Counted from the first letter of the stretch, positions 1-10,149 are shown. The stretch is DNA of 64,000 nucleotides from Acanthosepion lycidas (GCA_963932145.1 OZ010586.1:48049345-48113344); one strand, 5' to 3'. Translations and numbers: made by a program. The notes: generated from the letters alone by a model not told the origin.

Positions 1-22
1 GTTTTCGAAATTTCAACGTATA

Positions 23-67
23 TCACCTGAAGAAGGCCGGAGCGTACAACGGCCGAAACCGTCGTGA
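23..67 (+). ncRNA. Hammerhead-ribozyme-like motif, array unit 1
   Basis: Seen: TCAC, core CTGAAGA (27-33), one extra A, stem II GGCCG/CGGCC around a 10-base loop, GAAAC (55-59), then GTC and GTGA. TCAC and GTGA pair as a 4-bp stem I, and AC/GT could form a very short stem III, with the expected cleavage after GTC. Known: minimal hammerheads of this style occur in the terminal repeats of Penelope-like retroelements and may act as dimers. Against: one unpaired base before stem II and an extra C before GTC. Likely a decayed ribozyme. Confidence 0.5.
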
Positions 68-146
68 ATAAAGATGAGGACAAAGGTCCGAAAAATGTAA
101 GTAGTGTAAATAGTTACCATACTTTATCTCAGAAATATAGACAGAT

Positions 147-187
147 CCTGAAGAAGGCCGGAGCGTACAACGGCCGAAAACGTTGTG
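147..187 (+). ncRNA. Hammerhead-like motif, array unit 2
   Basis: CTGAAGA at 148-154, perfect stem II GGCCG/CGGCC, then GAAAACGTTG. Stem I pairing is lost beyond one base pair and the cleavage triplet is changed to GTT. Probably inactive alone. Confidence 0.4.
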
Positions 188-275
188 AATTTGGCAATAA
201 ATATGAGGACACAATCCTGAACAATGGAAATAGTGTAAATAGTTACAATACCTCATCTCAGAAATATAGACAGAT

Positions 276-316
276 CCTGAAGACGGCCGGAGCGTATAAC
301 GACTGAAACGTCGTGA
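276..316 (+). ncRNA. Hammerhead-like motif, array unit 3
   Basis: CTGAAGA at 277-283 and GAAACGTC are kept, but stem II has a C/A mismatch and a G/T pair (GGCCG against CGACT). Unit 4 (404-444) has the same stem changes, which shows the two units are recent duplicates. Confidence 0.4.
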
Positions 317-403
317 ATATGGCAATAAATATGAGGACACAATCCTGAACAATTGAAATAGTGTAAATAGTTACAATACCTCATCTCAGAAATATAGACA
401 GAT

Positions 404-444
404 CCTGAAGACGGCCGGAGCGTATAACGACTGAAACGTCGTGA
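404..444 (+). ncRNA. Hammerhead-like motif, array unit 4
   Basis: Same sequence as the preceding unit: CTGAAGA at 405-411, weakened stem II, GAAACGTC. Confidence 0.4.
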
Positions 445-769
445 ATATGGCAATAAATATGAGGACAACAGGCCGAACGATGTAAATAGGGTAAATATGT
501 ACACATATACAGTATCCAATAAATAAATACACCACTACTAATGTTTTATAAATGTTTTTATTTTTTAAAACCAAACATTAATATTAGTTCTGGTGGCACA
601 TTAAATCAGATCATTGCAAAACTTCGTGCTAGATTTTCATTGTTAATATAAAATGAAGGCAACTTGACAATGGCCTTTGTTTTGGCGCGGGTCTCTGGCA
701 TGTTCTCGGTTGAAAACTTACACCGTTCAGTTGCGAGTCAGACTTTGTTTGCTGTTTGACGCTTTGTTC

Positions 770-1350
770 ACAAATGAATGCCTTAAAGATGAAGGTTGAA
801 AAGTCGCACTTCCGCCATATTAAGGTGTTCTATGAATTTTGGAAAAGTGTAAGCGTCGAAACTGGGACGAAAACATTCAGAAGGTTTGTTTGCATCGTGC
901 TATAGTTCTTTGGATAGTCAAAAGGTGATTTGGTAGATTTTCATTTTTAATATAAAATGATAGCAAGTTAGACTTTGTTCGATGTTGACGCTTTGTCCGC
1001 AAACGAATGCCTTAAAGATAGACGATAAAAAGTCACATTTCCGCCATATTGCGATGATCTATGAATTTTGGAAAGAAGTAAGACAAAAAAAAAATCATTC
1101 GGAATGGATTGTGCTCCAGTTCTTCGGACGATCAAAATGTAGGTTGGCAGATTTCGTCAATATGATTTAAGCCTAAACAATCAACCACATTCCGGGCCAA
1201 CTTCCGACATCGATGAAGATTGTCTGCTTATCATCGTGGATAATAAATCGAAGATTCCGACGGAAGACATTGCTAAAATTTTGAAAATCGATATCTCAAC
1301 AGACAGTCGCCATTTGAAGAAACTTGGATACGTTTCTAATCTCGACATGT
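770..1350 (+). pseudogene. Decayed mariner transposase, N-terminal part, partly duplicated
   Basis: Two successive openings read KSHFRHI..YEFWK (about 805-845 and 1030-1078), the start of a mariner transposase. After the second, HSGPTSDIDEDCLL and ISTDSRHLKKLGYVSNLD follow (about 1187-1347), matching the helix-turn-helix region of mariner (GRPS.VDED, VS.STVSRHLKKLG). The catalytic DDD region is missing, and the reading is broken by stops and frame changes. The first ~180 bases look like a diverged copy of the N-terminus placed upstream of the second, so either a tandem duplication or two nested copies. Confidence 0.7.
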
Positions 1351-1379
1351 TTTCTTTTTCTTGTAGGCGATAAATAAAA

Positions 1380-2200
1380 CATGAAATGTTAAAAAATGAT
1401 AATCATAATGGAAAAAATAGCCATTTTCATACAGAAGACATTCATTGACCGAACAGTTAATATTACTGTCGATTGTCATTTATAAAATATTTCTCTTAAA
1501 ACAGTACTAAATGGGGTTTCTTTCCTACCTGTTTGCTTAATGTAGTGTGGAAAGTCGACATCTTGATTATATTTCTTATAAGGTTATGGTTGTTTAGACT
1601 TTTATATAAAAAATAGCTCCACGTGGAATATAAATCTTGATTTTAAGGAAAGTCTTATTTATTTACACAAATAGGAGAACATCATTCAAATAAATAGCCT
1701 ACATCCTGTCAGTACCTAATCAACAATGGATTCTCCGTTTTAATCAGGAAGAAAGCAAGTAGATTGACGTTAAGTAAAAATTGTGCACAACTGCAAGAAC
1801 ATTGGAAAAGTCGGCTATAGAAGGAAACACCCAGGTCGAACTTGTAAGACTGACCGCAAGATGTAGTCGATATATAGGAAAATCATCTGCCAGTGTTGAT
1901 ACGTAAGTAAAAAATACGAGCGTCATTAATGTGTCGATTACAGCAGTCAAAAGTTTCTTGAACAAGAGAGGCTTGTATGTCCGACCACCACATAGAAAAC
2001 TGCTATTGAATTCGAGATACAGTTTATTTTAAAGATTGCACAGGAGAACCATATTATAATTCCGGGAGTTTCTGAGTTAGTTTATTCCTACGTTATATTC
2101 TGCCATTTCCTAATCAACAATGAACGCTTCCATTTTGATCAAGAGAAAATAAAATGTATAAGACACATCAGCAAGATCGTAAGAAAAGAAAAAAAAAGAA
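1380..2200. other. No recognised feature
   Basis: AT-rich sequence. A 73-codon frame on the minus strand (1744-1965) has no motif I know. GAGAACATCATTC at 1676 and GAGAACCATATTAT at 2044 sit in weakly similar surroundings (each followed by TCCTAATCAACAATG at about 1718 and 2109), suggesting an old ~390-base duplication. Confidence 0.5.
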
Positions 2201-2204
2201 AGCA

Positions 2205-2643
2205 AGATTTTTTCTTTAGAAAGACTAAAAGAAAGAAAGACAAAAGAAAAGAAAGAAAGAAAAAGAGAAAGAAAAAGAGAAAGAAAAGAGAATGAAAGAA
2301 AAAAGAAAGAAAAAGAGAAAGAAAGAAAAAAGAGAAAGAAGGAAAGAAAAGGAAAGAAAAAAGAAAGAAAAAGAGAAAGAAAAAGAGAAAGAAAAGAGAA
2401 TGAAAGAAAAAAGAAAGAAAAAGAGAAAGAAAGAAAAAAAGAGAAAGAAGGAAAGAAAAGGAAAGAAAAAAGAAAGAAAAAGAGAAAGAAAGAAAAAGAA
2501 AGAAAAAGAGAAAGAAAAAGAGAAAGAGAAAGAAAAGAGAATGAAAGAAAAAAGGAAGAAAAAGAGAAAGAAAGAAAAAAGAAAGAAAAAGAAAAGAAAG
2601 AAAAAAGAGAACGAAAGAAAGAAAGAAAAAAAAGAAAAAGAAA
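2205..2643 (+). repeat. Purine tract of GAAA/GAAAAA variants
   Basis: Almost pure A and G over about 400 bases. The landmark GAATGAAAG recurs at about 2289, 2398 and 2540, so there is a higher-order period of roughly 110-140 bases above the tetranucleotide. Long lysine/glutamate or serine/phenylalanine frames on the two strands come from this composition. Confidence 0.95.
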
Positions 2644-2857
2644 TGATCTAGAAGACGACAAAGCTCTCGTGTTTAACGTCTGCTTCAGTCAAATAAAAAA
2701 CTTCTAAATATTAAATCTTTTCATTTTTATGTTATTTCTTTAAATAATGACTTCAATTCATGGTTACGAGTGTTATTGGAACATCGCGTTGCTAAGTTAT
2801 TAAGCACAAATGTAATATGGAATGACGAAGTGTCCAATAACACTAAAATTAGCAATA

Positions 2858-2995
2858 GGCACCTCGACGCGGTGTAATGGTTAGCAAGCTGGTCTCGCTA
2901 GAACTGTTACAAGTCAGTAATGAGTTCAATCCTCACTGGGTGCTACATGCTTTCGACCTTGTGCCACATATAAGCTGTGGTTAGAAAATCATTTC
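2858..2995 (+). repeat. tRNA-derived SINE, family 1
   Basis: Pol III promoter boxes are visible: GGTGTAATGGTTAGC (A-box region) and GAGTTCAATCC (B box), followed by TCACTGGGTGC and a body with CTTGTGCCACAT. Other copies are at 3015 (minus), 12150 (minus), 34069 (plus) and 57483 (plus). Confidence 0.8.
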
Positions 2996-3014
2996 ACAGA
3001 ATAAATTGAGAAAC

Positions 3015-3131
3015 ACTAAGCTTAGCATAGGTGTGGCACAATATCGAAAGTATGGCGCGCCCAGTGAGGATCGAACTCACAACCTAGTCGTAACTGATCT
3101 AGCTAACAATTAGACCACGTCGAGGTGCCCA
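3015..3131 (-). repeat. tRNA-derived SINE, family 1, inverted partner
   Basis: Reverse strand reads CACCTCGACGTGGTCTAA, then GTGAGTTCGATCC and TCACTGGGCGC. It faces the copy at 2858, giving an inverted pair with about 60-100 bases between. Confidence 0.8.
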
Positions 3132-3789
3132 TTTCCAATCTCTGTGATCTCTCAGTAGACTGAAATGGCTTCATAACTTCCTGATCAAGACTGCGTCAAT
3201 TATTCCACAAAAAAGATTGGGTAATTATTATGATTTTTTTTTTATTTCGCTTCTAAATTAACTTTGCTTTTCTGTCCAGTCATCTCGATTCAACCCTCCG
3301 CGTACAGATCTAATTAACTGAGTATATCTTTTATAATCGGACACCAACAAGCCCACTTAAAAGAGCCATTTAGACGAGTCCAAAAGGAGTATGCATTTAT
3401 CAGACTTATCTGTTCTGCTTAACACATCTAAGAAGTTGCGTTTTTCGTTGATGAAGAAACATTTTAATGCAACTGAACGCTTATCTTTTACTTGAGGAGC
3501 AATTATCTTAATGTTCATGTTTTCTTCCAATCTACTGAAACCTTTCTTGATATTAAGTAATGCTTTTGCTTTATAAAGCTCGAGAACCTTCTTACACAGT
3601 GACATTTTTTATTTTCTTTCATTTATTAAATGTTTTACTCGATAAATCCGTTAGGGGGGGAGGTGAGGGCTTTTATATCAATTACATCATATTTTTTGTT
3701 TGCTTCTTTCTTTTTCTTTCTTTCCTTCTTTTTTTTTTTAATCATTTTGTTTTTTTTTCTACTTCATACTGTTCTTTCACATCTTTCAT

Positions 3790-3903
3790 TTATGTTCGAT
3801 GATCTTTCAGAGCGTAGGCGATCATGGCTCTCCACGACTTCTTGTTTTTTGTTTCTCTGTGTAACTTTTTGGCCCTTTTATATCTCTCTTCGTTCTTGTT
3901 CCA

Positions 3904-3942
<39 letters not shown>

Positions 3943-4679
3943 TTCCACTTATTGGTTCTTTCCTTCATTTGGGTAACATGTTTCTACAGAATGTGAGCGA
4001 TCATGGCTCTTCACAGCTTCCTGTTTTGTTGCTCTAAATAACTTTTGACTATTTACTATTCCTCTTTCTTTCTTTCTTTCTTTCTTTTCCACTTCTTGTT
4101 CGCTCATTCCTTTTTTTGTGTGCCATGTTCCTTCAGAATATGAGCGATCATGGCTCTCCACAGCTTCCTGTTGCGTTAAATAAATTTTGGCTATTTACTA
4201 TACCTCTGTCTTTGTTATACTTTGTTTCTTAATCATTTTCTTTCTCCATTGCTTATTTCATCTTCCTAATTTTATGTGCAATGTCCCCTTAGAACATAGG
4301 CGATCGTAGCTCTCCACGACTTCTTGGTTTTTGTTTCTGTAAGTAACTTTAAGTTCTTTATTATCTCTCTTCGTTCTTCTTCCACTTTTTCTTTCTTTCG
4401 TTCTTTGTTTCTCATGGCTTCTTTCCTTTATTTTGTGACATGTTACTTCCGAATGTGTGCGATCATGACTCTCCACAATTTCCTGTTTTGTAGTTCTAAA
4501 TAACTTTTGATTATTTGCTATTCCTCTGTCGTTTTTTCTTTTTTAATTATTTTTTTTTCCATTTCTTATTTTTAATCCTTTTATGTGCGATGTCCTCTCA
4601 GAACGTTGGCGATCATAGCTCTCCACGACTTCTTGAATTTTAGGTAACGTTTAGCATACTTCTTTGTCATTCTCTTGAT

Positions 4680-4680
<1 letters not shown>
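3790..4680 (-). repeat. Tandem array of LINE 3' ends, (GAAA)n-tailed
   Basis: Six units of 149-170 bases carry GATCATGGCTCTCCAC or variants at about 3820, 3990, 4145, 4302, 4461 and 4610. On the minus strand this reads RKLWRAMI followed by H.LK.HGT, the extreme C-terminus of the LINE seen at 29140-30000, and each unit runs into a (GAAA)n or GAAA-rich tail. So the array is a stack of very short LINE tails, all in one orientation, with tetranucleotide tails between. Open frames here are off-frame shadows. Confidence 0.75.
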
Positions 4681-4682
<2 letters not shown>

Positions 4683-4723
<41 letters not shown>

Positions 4724-4724
4724 T
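4683..4724. repeat. (CTTT)n microsatellite
   Basis: Pure CTTT repeats at the end of the LINE-tail array. Shorter runs of the same unit are at 3910-3942 and 4067-4087 inside the array. Confidence 0.95.
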
Positions 4725-4771
4725 GTCTTATTGTTTCCTTCCTCATGCTTTTTCCGGTTTTTTGTTCTCAC

Positions 4772-4773
<2 letters not shown>

Positions 4774-4836
<63 letters not shown>
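4774..4836. repeat. (AT)n microsatellite
   Basis: About 31 AT units directly against the end of a Helitron (4840). Confidence 0.98.
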
Positions 4837-4839
<3 letters not shown>

Positions 4840-5590
4840 CTAGCAGCATGGCCCGGCGTTGCCCGTGCTTGATTCAAAAATCGTACGACTCATACAGAAA
4901 TCGCTATCACTTGACTTAAAATATTTTTGCCCTTCCTTGACTTTAAAGGAGTGCCTTTGCCGTGCTGATGTTGCTACATGCCTTACTTCTTGCCTATCTC
5001 ACTCTGCGAATTTTTTCTAAACTCTATACTAAACATTAAATCTGTTACGAAAAAAAAACTAAAAAAACTAAACACAGAACGATTAGCTTTAAAAAAGGAC
5101 TCGTAACTGGAAAAACCGAATGAAAAAAGAATGTTAACAACAAATACTTTTTCACACCCAACCCAGTTCTGCGGAATCAGAATCGACATTGAGTTTAAGC
5201 AAGCGAATGAGCCAATTAGAGTAAAGTGCTATGCAGATTTAAATTTTTCCCACTTGTGACGAATGCAGCTATCGATTTTATTTGGATGCTAGCATGCTAG
5301 TTAACATTCTTGACAGTCAGCTGTTGGCTCTCACGCTGGCCAATAGAATCTTCCTGCCTATTCGTGGTAGCCAGCTATAGGCTCTCACTCTGGCCAGTAG
5401 AAAATGGCCGCAAACTACATGAAAACTGCCGTAGAAGCATGAAAAAATCGATTATTTCCACTATCGATGGGAGTTGGGAAATGCAAAGTCGGTCTTGGCC
5501 TTTCCACTAATTTGGAGCATGTGCATGTAAATTTTGGTGCAAATCCGTCGAAAATTGCTGCCGTGCATTCATTACACACACACATCCTGC

Positions 5591-5600
<10 letters not shown>
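4840..5600 (-). mobile_element. Helitron-like element, family 1, copy A
   Basis: Read on the minus strand it ends in GGGCAACGCCGGGC then CATGCTGCTAG: a short GC hairpin followed by CTAG, the usual Helitron 3' end. The 5' side reads AAAGGCAGGATGTGTGTG next to an (AT)n tract. It carries no Rep/helicase gene, so it is non-autonomous. Copy B at 36387-37050 is closely similar but lacks about 100 bases that copy A has near 4920-5040. Frames inside (for example 5310-5510) recur in copy B and are not genes. Confidence 0.8.

Positions 5601-5642
<42 letters not shown>
5598..5642. repeat. (AT)n microsatellite
   Basis: AT repeats at the 5' side of the Helitron. Confidence 0.95.
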
Positions 5643-5649
<7 letters not shown>

Positions 5650-6110
5650 AGTGTGGACATCTGGTGGCGAAAGTTTATTTCAGGCATGAACGCAATCTTT
5701 TTTTGTTACTGTGATAATAGTAGTTCTGTCAGGAATGGGGAAAATGTTGTTAGAGAAAAGTTACTGTAGATGTCCTTGCAATCACGGCCAGGTCTAGACA
5801 TTTTCGTCGCAGCGAATTGTTTCTTCCTTTGATCAGAGACGCATTTTTTATGTCAAAATTGTAGTCAGTCACGTAAAGGTGGGTAACCAAATGGAAACTT
5901 GGAAAGAAAAAAATCTATGTGAAACCGGATAAATTTTTTTTTAAATTTAAATTCCCAGCATCCCTCATTCGTGCGCATGTGTAGTTGCACCAACATAACA
6001 AATTTAGTCCGATGAATCCTTAAAGGATAAAACACATCACATGAAAACTTTTTTCCATTTATATTTGACCCCAATATTGTTCCTGATATCTAAAAATATA
6101 TTTCGTTATA
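5643..6110. other. No recognised feature
   Basis: AT-rich. A 69-codon minus frame at 5865-6074 has no recognised domain. Confidence 0.4.
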
Positions 6111-6122
6111 TATATATATATA

Positions 6123-6550
6123 CCCGATGTAACAGCCATATAACGCCAATCGTGTTACAGCAAAATTGTCCATCCTACAAAAATATTTAATAGCTAAATA
6201 ATCTAAACTAATTGTGTTTTTTCCCACGTTTTCAGATGAGATATTTCGGCATATTGATTCCATTTGTCGCAAGAATCTCTGAAAATTCTTTGATTTATTT
6301 AGCTGGAAAGAGGACAGGTTAAAATAATTTCGTCTCAGCCCTAATATGTCTTCCCAACTGAGCAATGGTGGGAGGCAAAAGCTCATTAAGGCCTTCAGTA
6401 ATGGTACCAACATTCGGACGCTGCCTTCCATCTTCAAAGTCCATTCAAGAACAATCAAGAGAACAGTGAATAATTTTTAAAAAGAGGGAGCTATAAAAAG
6501 AATGTATAAACATAAAAAATGCCTTAAAATAATTGTCGGACTTTGTCCAT
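6123..6550 (+). mobile_element. 5' fragment of a Tc1/mariner-type transposon
   Basis: After TA at 6121 the terminus reads CCCGATGTAACAGCC, with an inner block GTGTTACAGCAAAATTG. A foldback at 60234-60580 has the same type of end (CCGGGTGTGACAGC) and TA duplications, so this is a real transposon terminus. The 3' half is absent; the sequence runs into a repeat also found at 24075-24140 and then (AT)n. Confidence 0.6.
6346..6480 (+). pseudogene. Transposase N-terminal helix-turn-helix, truncated
   Basis: From ATG at 6346 the 44 residues begin MSSQLSNGGRQKLIKAF and include SIFKVHSRTIKRTV, a helix-turn-helix of the kind that opens Tc1/mariner/pogo transposases. A stop at 6478 is followed in the same frame by KEGAIKR, which looks like the family's natural continuation, so the stop is probably a mutation. 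The catalytic domain is gone. Confidence 0.55.
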
Positions 6551-6553
6551 TTC

Positions 6554-6558
<5 letters not shown>

Positions 6559-6592
<34 letters not shown>

Positions 6593-6624
6593 TTTCATTT
6601 TTATATATAGTAGGGTGTTTCATA

Positions 6625-6671
<47 letters not shown>
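6559..6671. repeat. (AT)n tracts with GGGTATTTCAT fragments
   Basis: Two AT tracts interrupted by AGGGTATTTCATTTT and AGGGTGTTTCATACC. The same short fragment, in AT context, recurs at 8325-8480, where it is the tip of a transposon end. Confidence 0.85.
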
Positions 6672-6676
<5 letters not shown>

Positions 6677-6800
6677 AATAAAAGTATAAAAGTTAATATT
6701 ACGAGACATATTAAAAAAAAAAAACGGGTGAATCTTCACCCGTTTTTTTTGTTTTTATTAATATGTCTCGTAATATTAACTTTTATACTTTTATTTCGAT
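6672..6800. repeat. 129-bp palindrome
   Basis: Arms start ATCGAAATAAAAGT and end ACTTTTATTTCGAT, meeting at CGGGTGAATCTTCACCCG. Only the A/T-run near the centre differs between arms. It could fold into a long hairpin; likely a MITE or foldback, family unknown. Confidence 0.9.
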
Positions 6801-6837
6801 CATTAAATTTTGTACCTCCAAAAATATCTTTAAATTT

Positions 6838-6861
6838 ATATATATATATATATATATATAT
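6838..6861. repeat. (AT)n microsatellite
   Basis: Short AT tract at the edge of an inverted repeat pair. Confidence 0.9.
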
Positions 6862-8220
6862 GTATTATAAATTAACCGATTTAAAATATGTTTTTTCGCT
6901 ACACAGTTCTAACTATGTTTCAAAAATGGAAGCTAAAAGCTTCGAATTTTATTTTGTAATTAAATTAAAGACATTAGTTCCATTTCATCCTCAAGCGAAT
7001 TTTGGAGTAACTTATTTTTAAAATTACTGGGTTTTAAAATTTCATAATTCAGGTTTCCAAGGATACAGAGAAATCCATTCATCCAGACAAGGATTGGTTA
7101 CATGTTCATTATCACTGTATTTTGTTGTATCAGTTATTAGTTACGTTTTGGTAGGGGTAGGGATGTATTTTTCAATGAAATCTGACATCCGTTAAATGCA
7201 TGTCGTCTGGATTTTTTTGAAAAAATATTGTTAACGGAAAAATTCTTACGGCATTTTTTTCTATTTGTATATTTAAAGATTTTTGTGGGGTGTGTAGGTT
7301 AGAATACGTTTTATTTAACTACGATTTGAAAAAATAATTTCACTTTTAATTTTTAATATATTTCTTTTTAAAGCTAGTTAATGTATCAGAATTACTTACA
7401 GTATGTAAAAGTATTTTAACATCAAGTATATGTATATATATTACCAGAATTTAAAAAAAAATAATATATAAATATTATTTAAGTAAAATTTATGACAATG
7501 ACGGCAAAAATAGCCAATTCATTTCTCTGATTTAGTAAACTTTTATTTTTTTATAAACTTAGTAATATATAGTTTCTCATGTAAGTACAAAGGACATGGG
7601 TCATTTAATGGCCTACATCTTCTAGCGTTTTATATTAATTTTATTTTACTGTAGGTATTTTATTAGATTCTTTTAAGTGCTTGTAGTACTTTGAGAGAGG
7701 TGTTTAGGTAAGAATTGGTTTTATTTAACTACAATTTTAAATACAACTTTAAAATATTTTCATTATTAATTTTAATAGACGACATTTCTTTTGAAATAAG
7801 TAAATGTATTAGAATTACTTACAGTAAGTAAAATTATTTTACCATATCAAGTATAAGTATGTATATTACCAGGTCACAATTTTTAAAAATTTTATATTTA
7901 AATATTATTTAAGTAAAATTTATGACAATTACAGCAAAAATAGCTAATTCATTTCTCTGATTTAGTAAACTTTTATTTTTTATAAACTTAGTGATATATA
8001 GTTTCTCATGTATGTACAAAGGACATGGCTCATTTAATGGCCTACATAATGGAACTAAAGTGTTTAATTTAATTAAAAATTAAATTCGAAGCTTTTCGCT
8101 TCCATCTTTGAAACATGGTTAGAAATGTGTAGCGAAAAAACGTATTTTAAATTAGTTAATTTATAATATTAATGCTCTGTAAATTTACATTGAGCACTAT
8201 TTTGTAAAAATAAAAATATA
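6862..8220. repeat. Inverted pair of a dispersed repeat around a tandem duplication
   Basis: The block TTTTTTCGCTACACA..GTTTCAAAAATGGAAGC (6888-6930) is inverted at about 8090-8140 (GCTTCCATCTTTGAAAC..GTAGCGAAAAAAC). A related copy is at 47880-48090 and a piece at 49865-49910. Between the arms, 7290-7610 and 7700-8040 are diverged direct copies (both contain TATGACAAT, AATTCATTTCTCTGATTTA and TCTCATGTA), a tandem duplication with a period near 425. No coding potential is evident. Confidence 0.7.
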
Positions 8221-8248
8221 TCTTACTGTTTTTCCTTTTTATTTATAC

Positions 8249-8261
<13 letters not shown>

Positions 8262-8327
<66 letters not shown>

Positions 8328-8392
8328 GTAGGGTATTTCATTATATATACATATAATGTAGGGTATTTCATATATATATATAATATAGGGTG

Positions 8393-8465
<73 letters not shown>
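8262..8465. repeat. (AT)n tracts split by TAGGGTGTTTCAT fragments
   Basis: AT tracts at 8262-8323 and 8393-8461, with three fragments TAGGGTATTTCAT, TAGGGTATTTCAT and TAGGGTGTTTCAT between them. Confidence 0.95.
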
Positions 8466-8467
<2 letters not shown>

Positions 8468-8953
8468 GGTGTTTCATAATGACACATTTTAAATGCAAGT
8501 ATCTTAGATTATAAAAATGATATAGAGTATCAAATATATTTATTATACAACTGATATACTTTTTAATATTACATTCTTGAGATGGTCACCACCACGAAAA
8601 AAGCAAGCACGTTCACGCTCATTCCTTTCTAACACAGCTGTGATTACCTGTCTCACAGCACGCAAGATCATCTTTCAAGGATGGTGCCTGCCACTTTCCA
8701 AAATGCTTTCAGAATTTCTTTTGGGTTGCACCGAAGGATATTTGGTTGGTGAAGTATGCTCCCACTACGTATTATGAGAGTCCACCGTCAGCAAAAGAGA
8801 TATCAGAGACTAGTAGGAAGTAGCAAAATCGTAGATAATATATTGAACTCTTGTATATCACTTATGTAATAAATATATTTGGTATTCTCTGTCATTTTTA
8901 TAAACCAAGATACTTGCATTTAAAATGTGTCCAATTATTATGGGATACTGTAA
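8466..8953. mobile_element. Non-autonomous DNA transposon with ~85-bp inverted ends
   Basis: Left end GGGTGTTTCATAATGACAC then ACATTTTAAATGCAAG; right end, reversed, CAGTATCCCATAATAATTGG then the same ACATTTTAAATGCAAG. Homology runs about 85 bases into each side. The ~315-base interior has a 66-codon frame with no known domain. Such GGGTGTTTCATAATG ends are common in Tc1/mariner-related elements, and a transposase fossil of that superfamily lies just downstream (9480-10145). Confidence 0.7.
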
Positions 8954-9045
8954 CTTTTTTGTTGATCCATTTATTACTGGACATTGCCAACGAATTATGA
9001 ATTCCAAGGCATCAGATTGTTAGCCTTTCTTCAAATTAAAATCAA

Positions 9046-9051
<6 letters not shown>

Positions 9052-9105
<54 letters not shown>

Positions 9106-9149
9106 ATTTCTATCTATCTATCTATCTATCTATCTATATATATATATTG

Positions 9150-9212
<63 letters not shown>

Positions 9213-9251
9213 ATAATATATATATATATATATTGATAATATTAGTGGTCA

Positions 9252-9295
<44 letters not shown>

Positions 9296-9340
9296 ATGTG
9301 TGTGTGTATGTGTGTGTGTGTATGTGTGTGTGTGTATAAA
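9052..9340. repeat. Compound (AT)n, (ATCT)n, (TG)n microsatellites
   Basis: AT runs, a TATC/TATCTA stretch near 9113-9136, three TTGATAATAT interruptions, then TGTGTATG repeats to 9338. The long IYIYIY frames over this segment are artefacts. Confidence 0.97.
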
Positions 9341-9479
9341 TTTCCAAGAGGATAAAATCCAGGTAGAGCTCAATGTCCAGGACAGAGCAAGAATATAATA
9401 TAAAAGGCTGAAAGACTAATATTCCATGGCTATAATTTATTACATTGTAATCGTAATCACGATTCAATTCCTCAGACCG

Positions 9480-10145
9480 AAAAATTTAAAAAGTCTAAAA
9501 TTATTCTACAAAATTGCCATTGTCTTCAACTACGGTCTCCAGACGACTTCATAATCTACTGCAACTCTTCTGAGCGGCCGCCTTGTTTAAGTTGGTAAAT
9601 GCTGCCATAAATCTTGCCTTCAGTCCATATTTGCTGATACAAGGAGGTGTTTTGGTCTCTCATTCAACTGCCCCCTACACATAATAATCAAGGTGATTGC
9701 AAGTCTGGGGAGTTATGTGGTCAGATGTAAGTGGTGATGTGGTTGCAGTAATTGTCTGACAGCTATGACTGGTTTCTCCTGCTTGCATGGCAAGGTGCAG
9801 AGTCCTGTTGCTATAAATAGTGTCTTCTAGCAGCCATCCTCTTGACGCAGGGCAGCAATACCTCCTTAAGAAACTTGATGTAGGCCTTCGTGTTGAGTCT
9901 GAGACCCTGTGCGATGATTAATGGAGCCATAATGTCGTCATAACTAGTGATCACTGCAAACAGGCAAGCCCCAGGTTTGTCAGAATAATGGATAACACTG
10001 AAGGTGGGTACGACTATTTGTAAAAGTTAAGACAAAGTTACACACGAACAAAACATTTTCTGGATGAGCTGGTGTTCTTTGCACTTATTGCGAGGTTTAT
10101 GTAGAGTGCCTGATAGTTTTCCTGCGATATTGGCTTCACATAAAA
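9480..10145 (-). pseudogene. Tc1/mariner (IS630) superfamily transposase fossil, C-terminal part
   Basis: Minus strand, about 9959 down to 9816, reads continuously FAVITSYDDIMAPLI then GLRLNTKAYIKFLKEV and LLPCVKRMAA. After a stop comes QQDSAPCH, with a catalytic aspartate, then NSPDLQSP, where relatives have SPDCNPLDYYVWG. The reading downstream needs more than one frame and has several stops. It is recognisable as the VMVFG..QQDSAPCHT..WPPNSPD type widespread in animals. The N-terminal third is not visible. Confidence 0.75.
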
Positions 10146-10149
10146 AAAT

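Larger units (their letters stand above)
1..512 (+). repeat. Tandem array of ~126-bp units with hammerhead-like core
   Basis: Four units start with the same hairpin block near 26, 147, 276 and 404, so spacing is 121, 129 and 128 bases. Each unit has CTGAAGA, a stem-loop, GAAAC, then an AT-rich part ending in GTAAATAGTTACAAT and GACAGATC. Units 3 and 4 are almost identical, units 1 and 2 more diverged, which suggests local amplification of the later unit. The same block occurs singly at 62238 (plus) and 61779 (minus), so this is a dispersed family that became tandem here. The open frames over this block are by-products of the repeat. Confidence 0.85.

Noticed and set aside
2110-2661. 183- and 119-codon frames in the purine tract
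   Set aside because: Low-complexity sequence with no stop-forming composition; no start context or domain.
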